Of a stretch of 29,465 nt of DNA, positions 6,264-14,839 are shown piece by piece. The position numbers and the translations under genes were made by a program. The notes below the pieces were generated by a model. It saw nothing but the letters and a program-made list of their open reading frames with translations, searched no databases and was not told the DNA's origin. How positions within the stretch are numbered: the stretch's first letter is position 1; each line of letters starts with the position of its first letter. Source of the DNA: a virus; the IMG/VR virus record IMGVR_UViG_3300044998_000218, positions 1-29,465 of that record; one strand, written 5' to 3'.

Positions 6264-7430
6264 CTACCGGTGCAACGCCACGACGTCGACGACGAGGTGC
6301 GCCGGCGCAGCGACGAACACGCGGAACCGGCCGGCTCCGTCGAGCTGTACCGGCAGAGTGTTCGCTGCGGCCTGGCCGGCGGCGTAGTTGAGACAGGACA
6401 CGTTCGGTCGGGGACCGCCTGCCCACGCGGTGACGTAGCCGGCTGCTTCCGCTCCGGTGACGGTCACTGTCACGGTTGCGGCGACTGCGCCGGCGGCGTC
6501 GGGGACGGTGACAGTCAGGGGAGCGGCCGGCGTGACCTTGCCGTAGCGGTCCGCTCTCGTGTCCACAATCCGGGACTGAGAGACGAGCTCGAACCGGTCG
6601 GAGACCGGGGAGGCCGTCGGCGGGACGTACGGCGGTGCTGGCCGCGTCGGCAGCTCGGGGACCGGCGGGGGGGGTGGCGGTGTAGGGGGTGGCGGCGTCG
6701 GCGGGGCTGGCGCGAGCCGAGCGGCGACTACTGGCAGGATCGACGCGAAGAACACGGCGCGCAGACCGGGACCGATATCGGTGTGTGAGAGGCCGGACGT
6801 GCCGCCGAGCCGCCGAGCGGCCAGGTTCGCTTCGAGGTGGTCGACGATCCCTCGACGCGTCCCCTGCCGAGGGGGTTGGCCGTGTCGGCTTGCGCCTTCG
6901 GCGAACTCTTCCTCACTGAGCCACACCGGAGGGATTGAGTGCCGTCGGCACCAGTCGACAAGCAGATCGACGACGGCGGCGAGCTGCGCCGGCCGGGCGT
7001 TCCACTGTGCCGGGGTCCATCCGGCGCGTCCGACGATCTCGACGGAGAGCGTCTCGTCGTTCCAGCGGCCGGTGGTGTAGGGCCGGTCAGTCTCGGGGAC
7101 GGTGTAGCCGATCTCGCCGAGAGCTCCGACGTATGCCGTTGCGCTCACTTGGTCCGGTCTCCACGCGTCGTAGGTCATGGAGCTCGCGAACTGGCCGGCG
7201 GTCGGCTCCGGTGTGCCACTCTCGGTTGTGTGCAGCACGATCGCTCGGATGGTGCGGCCGTTCCGTCGGCCTCGGCCGTACTGGGCGGCGTGTCCCCGGT
7301 GTGTGTAGACGGACCCGGCTGGGATCGTGGGGATCGGCGCGTACTGTTCGGGGGCGGCGGAGCCGGTCGCTCGGACGTTCGCCGGGCGAGCTCGACGGGC
7401 CCACTCCGGAGGGTCGAAGGGTGTCGCCAT
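6264..7430 (-). CDS. Endolysin: N-acetylmuramoyl-L-alanine amidase with unusual C-terminal domain
   Basis: The 388-residue enzyme should cleave the amide bond between N-acetylmuramic acid and L-alanine. The Amidase_2 (PF01510) domain spans about residues 60-235. It contains AIVLHTTESGT (His67), SVEIVG (Glu131), GIVDHLEANL (His198) and SHTDIGPG (His216/Asp218), the probable zinc and catalytic residues. A Pro-rich linker (about 240-275) leads to a C-terminal domain (about 284-386) starting SRIVDTRADRYGK and ending VVDVVALH. That domain resembles repeats in actinobacterial secreted proteins and may bind the cell surface. It is not a standard LysM, SH3 or PG-binding module. No signal peptide is seen, so export would need the holin. 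The ribosome site before ATG 7430 is weak. Confidence 0.93.
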   Translation of the reverse strand: MATPFDPPEWARRARPANVRATGSAAPEQYAPIPTIPAGSVYTHRGHAAQYGRGRRNGRTIRAIVLHTTESGTPEPTAGQFASSMTYDAWRPDQVSATAYVGALGEIGYTVPETDRPYTTGRWNDETLSVEIVGRAGWTPAQWNARPAQLAAVVDLLVDWCRRHSIPPVWLSEEEFAEGASRHGQPPRQGTRRGIVDHLEANLAARRLGGTSGLSHTDIGPGLRAVFFASILPVVAARLAPAPPTPPPPTPPPPPPVPELPTRPAPPYVPPTASPVSDRFELVSQSRIVDTRADRYGKVTPAAPLTVTVPDAAGAVAATVTVTVTGAEAAGYVTAWAGGPRPNVSCLNYAAGQAAANTLPVQLDGAGRFRVFVAAPAHLVVDVVALHR

Positions 7431-7470
7431 GAGGGCCAGGGTACCCGGAGCTCGGCGGAGGGCCCGGGAC

Positions 7471-9687
7471 CTACTCGGGGGTGTCCCACGAGATCACGAC
7501 CTGGCCGTTCCCGGAACGAGCTCCGTCGGTCACGTTGAGGTCGTAGCCGGCGGGGTCGACCCATCCGGAACCGCCGCCTCCGTCGCCGGCGTAGGAACCT
7601 CCGCCGAAGAGGACCGGGGTCCCGGCTCCGCCGCCGCCGTAGTAGCCGCCGCCGCCGCCGCCGCCGGCGAAGTGGAACGAGTTAGAGGTCGTGCCGGCGT
7701 CGCCTCCCTGATTGAACGCGCCGGCCGTCCCGCCGGCTCCGGCCGCTCCTCCGGCGAACTGCGTCGCTCCGAGACCCGCTCGGGCGACCCCTTCGGTCTG
7801 CGCCGGCGAGAGACCCCAGCCGTCCGTGCCGGCGAAGAACCCGCCGGCTCCGCCTTGCGCGTCGGTCGCGTTCCTCGACGACCCGGTCCGGTTCGAGCCT
7901 CCGCCTCCTCCCGCGCAGAGGAGGGTAGACGCCATCCCGGACCCCTGCGGACGGACGTCAGACGAGCCTCCTCCCTGGCCTCCGGCGACGTTCCCGGGCG
8001 CGGTCGCCGGGGTGAGGCCTCCGTTCGGCCATCCCCCGACCCCGGTCGAGGAGGAGTTTCCGTAGTCTCCCTGGCCTCCGACGTACACGTCGAGGACGGT
8101 CCCGGGGACGACCTGGAACGTCGCGGTGGCCTCGGCTCCGTTCCCTCCCTTCGTTCCGCCTCCCTGAGCTCCTCGGGCGGTGATCGTGATCTCGGAGACG
8201 TTGTCGGGGACGGTGAAGGTCTGAACCGCGCCGGTGAACTCGAAGGTCTGGCTGTTGGGAGCCGTCGGGCTCTGCCGAACCGCTCCCTGGGCGAGGATCC
8301 ACCACGAGGCCTCACCGGCGTTGTCCTCGAGAATGTCGACCCCGGCCGTCGGCGACGGGCCTCCGTCGGCGATCGTGGTAACCCGGATCCGGTAGTCGGT
8401 CTGGCCGGAGAGCCCCTCCGCGGCCCACGAGAGCGTCGCTCGGATCTGCTGGCCGTCGGTGTAGGGGATCGAGAGATCTCGGAACACGACGAGCTCGGAG
8501 ACGGCCTCGTAGACCTCGACGAGCAACGATCCCGCGCCGACCCCGGTCGCGAAGAGGTCGAGGTGGTAGTTCGCTCGGCCTCCCTCGCGGAACTGTAGAG
8601 GGATCCGGGCGACGGTGTAGGTCCCGTCGTTGCGGACGGGGTAGGTCGTGCCGACGGGGCCGACGAACTGGAGCCACTCTTGCGAGCTCGAAGCTCGAGC
8701 GTTCCCGTCGCCGGAGAACATCGGGTCGGGGATGCCGGCTAGCTCGACCTCGTTTCGCCACGGTTGCAGCGGGTATCGCTTGAGCCGAACGACGGAGACG
8801 CGCAAGTCGGCGGCGAAGTCGGGGTCCGACACGCGCACCGTGTCTCCCACCTGCACGCGTCCCGACATGAACGACAGCTCGGAGAGGTCCACTACCTGTA
8901 GCTCGTAGGTGGCCGACCCACCCGACAGCCTGGCTAGCTGCTCCTGGGCGGCGGCGAGGAGCTGCGAGTCGACGAGGAACCGGCTATCGCTCCACACTGC
9001 GGACCTGGAGTAGCGGGCACGGGCCTGGGCCAGCGACAGACCTTGCGAGGTGTAGTAGGTGAAGTCCTCGATGTATTCGAGGCCTCCGTTCACACCGGCG
9101 ATGCTGAGACCGTCGGCACCGTAGGGATACAGGATTGTGAGCGCCGGCGGCGTGCGCCGGCGGCGAACCCCGGTCAGGTTCCGCCCATAGCGGAACGCCA
9201 GGGCGAGGTCTCGGCCGCGCCGGTCGGCGAGCGTCACTTCCTTCGTGGAGGTGTCCCAGCTCAAGGTCCGACCGGTCACACGCGCCCACGACCGGAGGAG
9301 ACCGAGAACCGTTGCGTCCTGCTGCTCGAGCGAGAACCTGTCGGAGCTGTCCGTGGTGCCGGGCCCGGTTGTCCATCCGGTGCCGGCAAGGATCTCGGCT
9401 AGGCCTTGTCGCGGGGTGAGGTCGTCGAGGACGGTGGAACCCACGCGGGTTACTTCGGCAAGCCGATACCACAGCGCGTTCGCTCGGACGGTGATTGTCG
9501 CTGTCGACCCGCGTCGGCCGGCTTCGAGCTCGACGACGTAGAACCGTCGGCCGTCCCAGCGGAGCTCACAATCCGGGTCGAGCAGGTAGCTCTTCGGGTG
9601 TCCTGCTGCGATCTCGAAGTAGAGCTCTTCGGACTGGTCGAGCCGCTCGTCGTGGTAGAGGTCGAGGAATCCGCCGGCGATGCTCAC
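7471..9687 (-). CDS. Tail tip protein with glycine-rich C-terminal domain
   Basis: The 738-residue virion protein has a prophage-tail/Gp37-like N-terminal part (about 1-330), of the kind that forms the baseplate hub or tail tip. It carries segments such as FEIAAGHPKSYLLDPDCELRW and SWDTSTKEVTLADRRG. A beta-rich middle (about 340-475) follows. The C-terminus (about 480-738) starts FEFTGAVQTFTVPDNVSEI and runs into dense Gly stretches (GGGGGGGYYGGGGAG near 674-688). This resembles the glycine-rich ALK/LTK-type domain and can form polyglycine-II helix bundles used in receptor binding. Its GTG start overlaps the preceding stop as GTGA; an ATG-type start at 9729 was rejected. It likely carries host-recognition surfaces. 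Confidence 0.82.
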   Translation of the reverse strand: MSIAGGFLDLYHDERLDQSEELYFEIAAGHPKSYLLDPDCELRWDGRRFYVVELEAGRRGSTATITVRANALWYRLAEVTRVGSTVLDDLTPRQGLAEILAGTGWTTGPGTTDSSDRFSLEQQDATVLGLLRSWARVTGRTLSWDTSTKEVTLADRRGRDLALAFRYGRNLTGVRRRRTPPALTILYPYGADGLSIAGVNGGLEYIEDFTYYTSQGLSLAQARARYSRSAVWSDSRFLVDSQLLAAAQEQLARLSGGSATYELQVVDLSELSFMSGRVQVGDTVRVSDPDFAADLRVSVVRLKRYPLQPWRNEVELAGIPDPMFSGDGNARASSSQEWLQFVGPVGTTYPVRNDGTYTVARIPLQFREGGRANYHLDLFATGVGAGSLLVEVYEAVSELVVFRDLSIPYTDGQQIRATLSWAAEGLSGQTDYRIRVTTIADGGPSPTAGVDILEDNAGEASWWILAQGAVRQSPTAPNSQTFEFTGAVQTFTVPDNVSEITITARGAQGGGTKGGNGAEATATFQVVPGTVLDVYVGGQGDYGNSSSTGVGGWPNGGLTPATAPGNVAGGQGGGSSDVRPQGSGMASTLLCAGGGGGSNRTGSSRNATDAQGGAGGFFAGTDGWGLSPAQTEGVARAGLGATQFAGGAAGAGGTAGAFNQGGDAGTTSNSFHFAGGGGGGGYYGGGGAGTPVLFGGGSYAGDGGGGSGWVDPAGYDLNVTDGARSGNGQVVISWDTPE

Positions 9688-10622
9688 GAGATCACCCCGC
9701 GTTGGGTGCCGTCGAGGCCGTAGACCCACACGTACTCGCGTCGTGGCGGGTACCGGCGGGACACACGCGAGAGGCCGTGCGCGGTGATGGTGCCGGCCGA
9801 GGACAAGTTGGCGGAGAGTTGCGTTTTGGGGTTGCTGATTGTGACGTCGACGGAGAGGGTGCCGGCCGAGGACAAGTCGGCGGCAACTGAGGTGACCGGG
9901 ACCGCGTAGCGGATGATGACGATGCCGGAACCGCCAGCCGCGGGACCGGGACGAGCCTCCCCACCTTTCCCGCTGTTTGCAGGACTAGCCGTTGGACTCC
10001 CTGTGTTGTCCGACCCTAGGCCACCTTGACAGCGTTCGACGCCATCCATGCAGATGACGCCTGCGCCACCAGCACCACGCACCCCAGGCGCACCGTTGCC
10101 GCCAGCCCCGCCAGCGCCACCGCCACCGCCACCGCGCCGGTTAGCGACGATCGCGCTGTCGTAAGCAGCTCCACCGGCATGTCCCTGCCCGGAGGTTCCC
10201 GCACCGCCCGCGCCGCCACCGGAGACTGCGCCGCTTCCACCGCCACCACCTGAGCCGCCGCTTCTGCCGTTTCGCTGTCCGCTGTTAGCGGAGCCGCCAC
10301 CGCCACCACCAGTCGCGACAAGCAGCGACCCGATACTGGACGCGCCTCCGTCCGAACCCCGAGCGTGACTGCCCGGAGCGCCTGCGCCGCCAGCGCCGAC
10401 GGTGATGGTCTGGTCGCTTGTGATCGTCAGGGCTGCCGAGTACCGGTATCCGCCCGCACCACCCCCGCCGCCGACCGAGCCACCACCAGCTCCACCACCA
10501 CCGGCGATGACCTCCGCCTCGACGTCTCCACCATCGACCACAATCAGGGTGCCGTTACTGGTGAAAATGTGCGTGCGGAAACCGCCCGATTCCGTGACGG
10601 ATCCGCCGGTGAAGTAGGGCAC
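9684..10622 (-). CDS. Glycine-rich minor tail protein
   Basis: The 312-residue product begins GTG 10622 with GGAG eight bases upstream. After a short beta segment (FRTHIFTSNGTLIVVDGG), residues about 35-225 are extremely Gly-rich with Ala and Ser. The domain ends GGSGIVIIRY, the typical ending of phage glycine-rich tail domains. The C-terminal part holds a 23-residue tandem repeat built on LSSAGT, encoded by two 26-base near-identical repeats at 9789-9814 and 9858-9883. It ends in a basic, Tyr/Trp-containing tail (YVWVYGLDGTQRG). It is likely a fibre or tip-attached adhesin partner of the next gene, which has its own Gly-rich end. Confidence 0.78.
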   Translation of the reverse strand: MPYFTGGSVTESGGFRTHIFTSNGTLIVVDGGDVEAEVIAGGGGAGGGSVGGGGGAGGYRYSAALTITSDQTITVGAGGAGAPGSHARGSDGGASSIGSLLVATGGGGGGSANSGQRNGRSGGSGGGGGSGAVSGGGAGGAGTSGQGHAGGAAYDSAIVANRRGGGGGGAGGAGGNGAPGVRGAGGAGVICMDGVERCQGGLGSDNTGSPTASPANSGKGGEARPGPAAGGSGIVIIRYAVPVTSVAADLSSAGTLSVDVTISNPKTQLSANLSSAGTITAHGLSRVSRRYPPRREYVWVYGLDGTQRGVIS

Positions 10623-10626
10623 GCGA

Positions 10627-10995
10627 CTAGCTCCACACCGCCAGCGTCAGCGTGAGGTCGCCGAGCGCGATCTCGGTTGCCTGCCCAGCGACCGCCGACA
10701 CCGGGGCATCGTTGATCTCTCCGACCCACCACGCGTTGCCGGCGGTTGAGGCGTCGTGGATCGATATGTGAGTGAGGTCCTCTGTCGCTGGCGCGGAGAG
10801 CCACTCGATCAGGGCTGCGTTCGAGCATGTGCCGCCGGTGGCGGTGGTCCGCGTGAACGACCTCCGCCGGTCATCGTCGGCGACATTGGCCGTGCCGTCG
10901 GTGCCGGGGTCGCCGGTGTGGAGCTGCACCCACAACGTTGCCGGCATCGCTGTCCCGTTGAGGATGGCGTTCGCTGCCCACGGGGTGAGGTTCAT
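10627..10995 (-). CDS. Small minor tail protein, LHTGDPG family
   Basis: The 122-residue product contains WVQLHTGDPGTDGTANVA (about 22-39) and DLTHISIHDASTAGNAWW (about 73-90). This pairing is typical of a widespread family of small phage tail or fibre-associated proteins (Gp80-like), in which an LHTGDPG strand and a THxSxxD segment recur. Its role is probably tail-fibre or tail-tip structure. An AGGGAG Shine-Dalgarno lies nine bases before ATG 10995. It sits between two structural genes. Confidence 0.78.
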   Translation of the reverse strand: MNLTPWAANAILNGTAMPATLWVQLHTGDPGTDGTANVADDDRRRSFTRTTATGGTCSNAALIEWLSAPATEDLTHISIHDASTAGNAWWVGEINDAPVSAVAGQATEIALGDLTLTLAVWS

Positions 10996-11016
10996 TGTCG
11001 AGAGCTCCCTTCTCGG

Positions 11017-11781
11017 TTAGATGCGGTAGCCGCGGGCGACGACCGCGCAATGAGTGTTGCCGGCTCCGAGAGCGGGAACCGTGACCACGATCGACGTGTT
11101 CACGGCTGACGCTGGGAGAGCAGCGGAAAAGTCGACGGTGAGCGGAACGGCCGGAACGGTTGGGCCGGCGGGGACCCCGAACACGTAGGACCTTGAGCCG
11201 CCGAGAAGACCGGAGACGACGACCTCGACGAGACCGGAAGCGGTTGCTCCTCCGGCGGTGATCTCGAACCCGGTGAGGTGCGTTGTCACGGATGCCGCTC
11301 CGCTGAGTGTGGCGACGGCCGACGCGTTCGCTACCACGCCGGAGCCGGCGATTAGTGGGGTAGCGGCCGGCGGGTATCCGGGGACGTTCCCGACGATGGT
11401 CCGGAGCCGGCCGAGGTTGTCGACGTGGAGAGCGTGGTAGTCGCCGGCGGCGGCGTCGGAGGTGGGGGTGTCGCGACGGATGGCGAGAGCCATGACACCG
11501 GAGTCGCCGGATGCTGCTACTGCGTCCTCGGCTTTTAGGAGACCGGACGGCGAGAGAGCGAGCCGGGTCAGGATCCCCTTCGCGAGGGCGATGAGGGTAC
11601 CGGCGGCGGTCGGGTCGGTGACCGCGGCGTCTGCGGTCTGGCCGGTCGCCGCGTCGCCTCCGTCCGCTATGCGGAACCAGTGAATCCACCGGTTCGTGCC
11701 GTCCCCTCGGTCGCCGAACTCGCCGGAGGTGCGAACCGCGTTCGTGTCGGTGTTGAGGTCTGTCGACTGCGGGCTGCCCAT
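11017..11781 (-). CDS. Virion structural protein, probable tail component
   Basis: The 254-residue product is low in charge and rich in Ala, Gly, Thr and Val, as in beta-structured virion proteins. The stretch AASGDSGVMALAIRRDTPT, followed by DYHALHVDNLGRLRTI, recurs in many phage structural proteins of unknown detail. The C-terminal 110 residues (SVTTHLTGFEI through VVARGYRI) look like a beta-sandwich and could be a carbohydrate- or host-binding domain. It starts one base after the distal tail gene ends, with AAAGG upstream, and ends with TAA. I assign it as tail-associated from position. Confidence 0.72.
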   Translation of the reverse strand: MGSPQSTDLNTDTNAVRTSGEFGDRGDGTNRWIHWFRIADGGDAATGQTADAAVTDPTAAGTLIALAKGILTRLALSPSGLLKAEDAVAASGDSGVMALAIRRDTPTSDAAAGDYHALHVDNLGRLRTIVGNVPGYPPAATPLIAGSGVVANASAVATLSGAASVTTHLTGFEITAGGATASGLVEVVVSGLLGGSRSYVFGVPAGPTVPAVPLTVDFSAALPASAVNTSIVVTVPALGAGNTHCAVVARGYRI

Positions 11782-11782
11782 G

Positions 11783-12583
11783 TCATCGGAACCTTTCTCG
11801 CCAGAGGAGACGAACGGTAGCGGTTGTGGCTGTCCCGGTGCGCGTCATGGTCCAGGGGTTCGCGCCGGGGAGGAGGAGCGGAAACTCTCCGGAGACGTCG
11901 GCCATCGTGAGCGCCGTTCGGTCGAACGCGCCGGTGAGGTTGACGTCTCCGTTGGGGCCGGTGGTGACGGTGTCCGAGAGGCTCGACACTGTGATCGTGT
12001 TGCCGCTGGTGAGGTTCCCAGCCCACGAGATCGCGTAGCCGTTCACCGCGAACGTGAACGACGTGAGCGTTCCGTTGGTCGGGGTGATCTCGACGACCGG
12101 GAGGGCGTTCACCTCGTCGGGGATCTCGAACGTTCCGCCGGCGGGGAACCCGGAGATCGATAGGACCTGTTCGGAGGTTGCGAGGGCGATGGCGTAGGGG
12201 CCGACCGAGAACGGGAGCGAGATTTTCGCAGCGGTGAGCCATTCCGCCGGGTCGGCGGAGCGGTCGAGGATCGCCTCGTGGAACCGGTCGGGTTCGTCGG
12301 AGAGGACGAGACGAGCTGGGCTCGGGAGGTCCGCCCAGTCGGCGAGGGCCCGGACGCTGGCGCGCCTGTCGTCGAGGCCGTCGGCGACGATCACGAGCTC
12401 GGCGACGAGGTCCCGGTCGCCGGGTTCCTCCGGGAAGAACCACGACCCGGCGCGTCCCGGGACCTGCACGCGTTCGTGGCGGCGTCGGCCGACGAGCTGC
12501 CGGGACACTTGCACGACGTTCGCGGCTGGCACCGCGCTCGACAAGGCGACGGCGTTGTAGGTGAGGTCGACCGGAGGGCTCAT
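11783..12583 (-). CDS. Distal tail protein (Dit-like)
   Basis: The 266-residue product fits the siphovirus distal tail family (PF05709) that forms the ring joining tail tube to baseplate. Supports are its place right after the tape measure gene, its length, and a layout with an N-terminal domain. That domain includes GRRRHERVQVPGRAGSWFFP and SDEPDRFHEAILD, the latter resembling the strand-turn typical of this family. The C-terminal part is a galectin-like beta domain (about 160-266). ATG 12583 overlaps the tape measure stop as ATGA. The longer open frame upstream is a shadow of the tape measure gene. Confidence 0.8.
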   Translation of the reverse strand: MSPPVDLTYNAVALSSAVPAANVVQVSRQLVGRRRHERVQVPGRAGSWFFPEEPGDRDLVAELVIVADGLDDRRASVRALADWADLPSPARLVLSDEPDRFHEAILDRSADPAEWLTAAKISLPFSVGPYAIALATSEQVLSISGFPAGGTFEIPDEVNALPVVEITPTNGTLTSFTFAVNGYAISWAGNLTSGNTITVSSLSDTVTTGPNGDVNLTGAFDRTALTMADVSGEFPLLLPGANPWTMTRTGTATTATVRLLWRERFR

Positions 12584-14826
12584 GCGACTGCGATCCTGGT
12601 GCTCGGCCGACCTGCGCCGGTTGCCGCACGATCGAGCTCGCGTTGCACGACGCGGAGGATCTCGGTCGCTTGCTCCTCGAAGAACCGGGGATCTCGCACC
12701 TCGGCGTCGACGTTCATCGTGAGTGAGATCGTAGAGCCGCCGCCGCCGGCGTCGACGATGGCAGCGGCGACAGTCTCCCGCATGAGGGCGACCGGGGACA
12801 CGATCTCGGGGTTGTCCCGGCCGGCGTCTCCGATTTGAGCGATCATCGGCTCTGACGCGATTCCTCCGGTTGCCATGCTGGGGATCGTGAACCCCTTGCC
12901 GCCGAGGCCGGGCACCCATCCCGGGGCGGTGAACCCGAACCCTCCGACGGTGCTGTTCCACGCGGTGACGATGCCCTGGAACGCGACACGGAATGGCGCT
13001 GCGATGATCTCTGCGAGCGTCGAAAACGCCGATCCGATGGTCTCGGGGATGCCGGTTACGAACCCTACGATGCCGCCGCCGATGGACTCGACCACCGTGC
13101 GCGCTGTGTTCCACGCGGTCTCGGTGACGGTGACCACCGCGTTCCAGGCTGTTTCGATGACGGTCCGGACGGTGTCGACGGCGGTCTCGACGACGACGGT
13201 TATCGCCTGCCACACGTTCTCGACGACGACGGTTATCGCTCTCCACATGGTCTCGAAGATCGTGCGATAGACAGTGAGGTAGGTCTCGACGACGGTCCGC
13301 ACGGCCTCAAACCCTGCCACGATCACGGCGCGGATGGTCTCGACAGCGTTCGCTATCGTCGACGTGATCGCCTCCCACACTGCGGCGACGGTGGCCGCTA
13401 CCGCACGCCACATGGCCGTGAACGACGACGCCAGAGCTCGAGCGGCGGTCTGGATCGCGTCCCACGTTGCGCCGAGAAGCTGCTTCACGGTGTCCCAGTT
13501 CTTGTAGATCACAAACGCTACGGCGGCGAGGCCGAGAAGGACCAGGACGACCGGGTTCGCAGCGAGGACACTCATGGTCGTGCCGAGCATCCGGAACACC
13601 TCGATCGCCCGCAGGATCGGCCCGGCGAAACCGATGATGCCGGCGGTAAGCGTGGCGAAGATGATGACGAGTCCCTGTGCTGGGGCTGGAATCTTCGTGA
13701 AGAGGTCGAGGACCGTCGCGAGAGCTCCTCCGACGGCTCCGACGAACGGTGCGAGAGTCTCGCCGAGGTTGAGGAACACGACCGCGAACCTCGCCTTGAG
13801 CTTTTCCATCGTGGCGGCAAGTCCCTGGTCCATCATCTCGAACCCTTCGGCCGTTGCGCCGGCGCTCGTGCGTGTGGCGTCAAGGTTCGCGGCGGCGGTC
13901 TCGAGGTCGTTCGAGAGACCGACGAACGCTTGTCCGGCTTCGATCGAGCCAAAGAGGTCGACCACGGACAGACCGAGCTCGTCGGCTCCGCGCTTCATCA
14001 GTTCGGCGGCGTCGACAAGGCTCCCGCCGGAGGCGATGAACTCCGGGAACGTCTGGCCGCTCATTTCCTGGAAGTTCTTGCTGGCCTTCGTGCCTTCCTT
14101 GCCGAGCTCGGAGATCGCTCCCTTGAGCTGTGTCATCACGACCGACGTCGGGGTGCCTTGAGCGGTGAGCGTGGCTGTCGCGGCGGCGACGTCCTCAATG
14201 GACACCCCGAACGACGACGCGATCGGCGCGACCTGGAACATGGCCGAGCTCATTTCGCCGATCGTCGTCTTGCCTGCTTGCATCGCGGTGAAGAGCACGT
14301 CGGAGACGCGCTCGGCCTCCGTCGCTTCCATGCCGTAGGCATTGAGGACGGTTGTCAGTCCGTCGACGGAGGTAGCGAGGTCGGTTGCTCCCGCCTTCGC
14401 GAGACGTTGCGCGTCCTCAAGGAACGTGAACACGTTGTCTCGGTCGACGCCGGCCGAGAGGGAGTCGTAGAGCGCCGGAATCACCTCGTTCGGGAGCACC
14501 CCGAACTCTCCGGCGAAGTCCTTGACCTGCGAAGTCATTTCCGCCATGACCGGACCAGAGATCCCGGGTAGCAGAGTGAACACCTCGCGCATCCCCTGGT
14601 CGAACGACGCGAAGTCGAACACGCCTTTCGCCATCGCTGCGGTGCCGGCGAGGAACGCGCCGCGGAACGCCTTGCCAGCTCGGCCACCGATCAGACCGGA
14701 GGAGGTCTCCGCCTCGCGTCCGACCTCCGAGTCGAGCTCTCGGCCGAACCCTTCCGCGTCCGGCCGGATCTTGACGTAGCCGGTCCCGACCTTCCCGCCG
14801 CCGCCGCCAAACCCTCCTAGTTGCAT
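12580..14826 (-). CDS. Tape measure protein
   Basis: This 748-residue protein sets tail length and is ejected with DNA. By the usual 0.15 nm per residue, the tail would be about 110 nm. Residues about 60-335 form the PhageMin-type tape measure core (GVFDFASFDQGMREVFTLLP, GEMSSAMFQVAPIAS). Two hydrophobic segments at about 386-408 and 421-441 may insert in the host membrane. A repetitive helical zone (about 450-585) carries regularly spaced Trp and Thr/Val, the classical 11-residue-type tape measure repeats. It lies directly downstream of the frameshifted chaperone genes, as is usual. No lysozyme or peptidase motif is evident. Confidence 0.95.
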   Translation of the reverse strand: MQLGGFGGGGGKVGTGYVKIRPDAEGFGRELDSEVGREAETSSGLIGGRAGKAFRGAFLAGTAAMAKGVFDFASFDQGMREVFTLLPGISGPVMAEMTSQVKDFAGEFGVLPNEVIPALYDSLSAGVDRDNVFTFLEDAQRLAKAGATDLATSVDGLTTVLNAYGMEATEAERVSDVLFTAMQAGKTTIGEMSSAMFQVAPIASSFGVSIEDVAAATATLTAQGTPTSVVMTQLKGAISELGKEGTKASKNFQEMSGQTFPEFIASGGSLVDAAELMKRGADELGLSVVDLFGSIEAGQAFVGLSNDLETAAANLDATRTSAGATAEGFEMMDQGLAATMEKLKARFAVVFLNLGETLAPFVGAVGGALATVLDLFTKIPAPAQGLVIIFATLTAGIIGFAGPILRAIEVFRMLGTTMSVLAANPVVLVLLGLAAVAFVIYKNWDTVKQLLGATWDAIQTAARALASSFTAMWRAVAATVAAVWEAITSTIANAVETIRAVIVAGFEAVRTVVETYLTVYRTIFETMWRAITVVVENVWQAITVVVETAVDTVRTVIETAWNAVVTVTETAWNTARTVVESIGGGIVGFVTGIPETIGSAFSTLAEIIAAPFRVAFQGIVTAWNSTVGGFGFTAPGWVPGLGGKGFTIPSMATGGIASEPMIAQIGDAGRDNPEIVSPVALMRETVAAAIVDAGGGGSTISLTMNVDAEVRDPRFFEEQATEILRVVQRELDRAATGAGRPSTRIAVA

Positions 14827-14839
14827 GCCGTCCTCCGGG

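Noticed and set aside
7619-7690. GCC-rich triplet repeats resembling a microsatellite or short array
   Set aside because: They encode the polyglycine stretch of the tail-tip protein in frame, so no separate repeat element is needed.
7327-8598. A long plus-strand open frame across the endolysin and tail-tip genes
   Set aside because: It is a GC-rich shadow: the opposite strand encodes a recognisable amidase and tail protein, while this frame gives Arg/Gly/Ser-rich low-complexity protein.
10040-10520. Clusters of CCACCACC/GCCGCC repeats suggestive of an array
   Set aside because: They are glycine codons of the glycine-rich tail protein; spacing is irregular and there are no unique spacers, so it is not a CRISPR.
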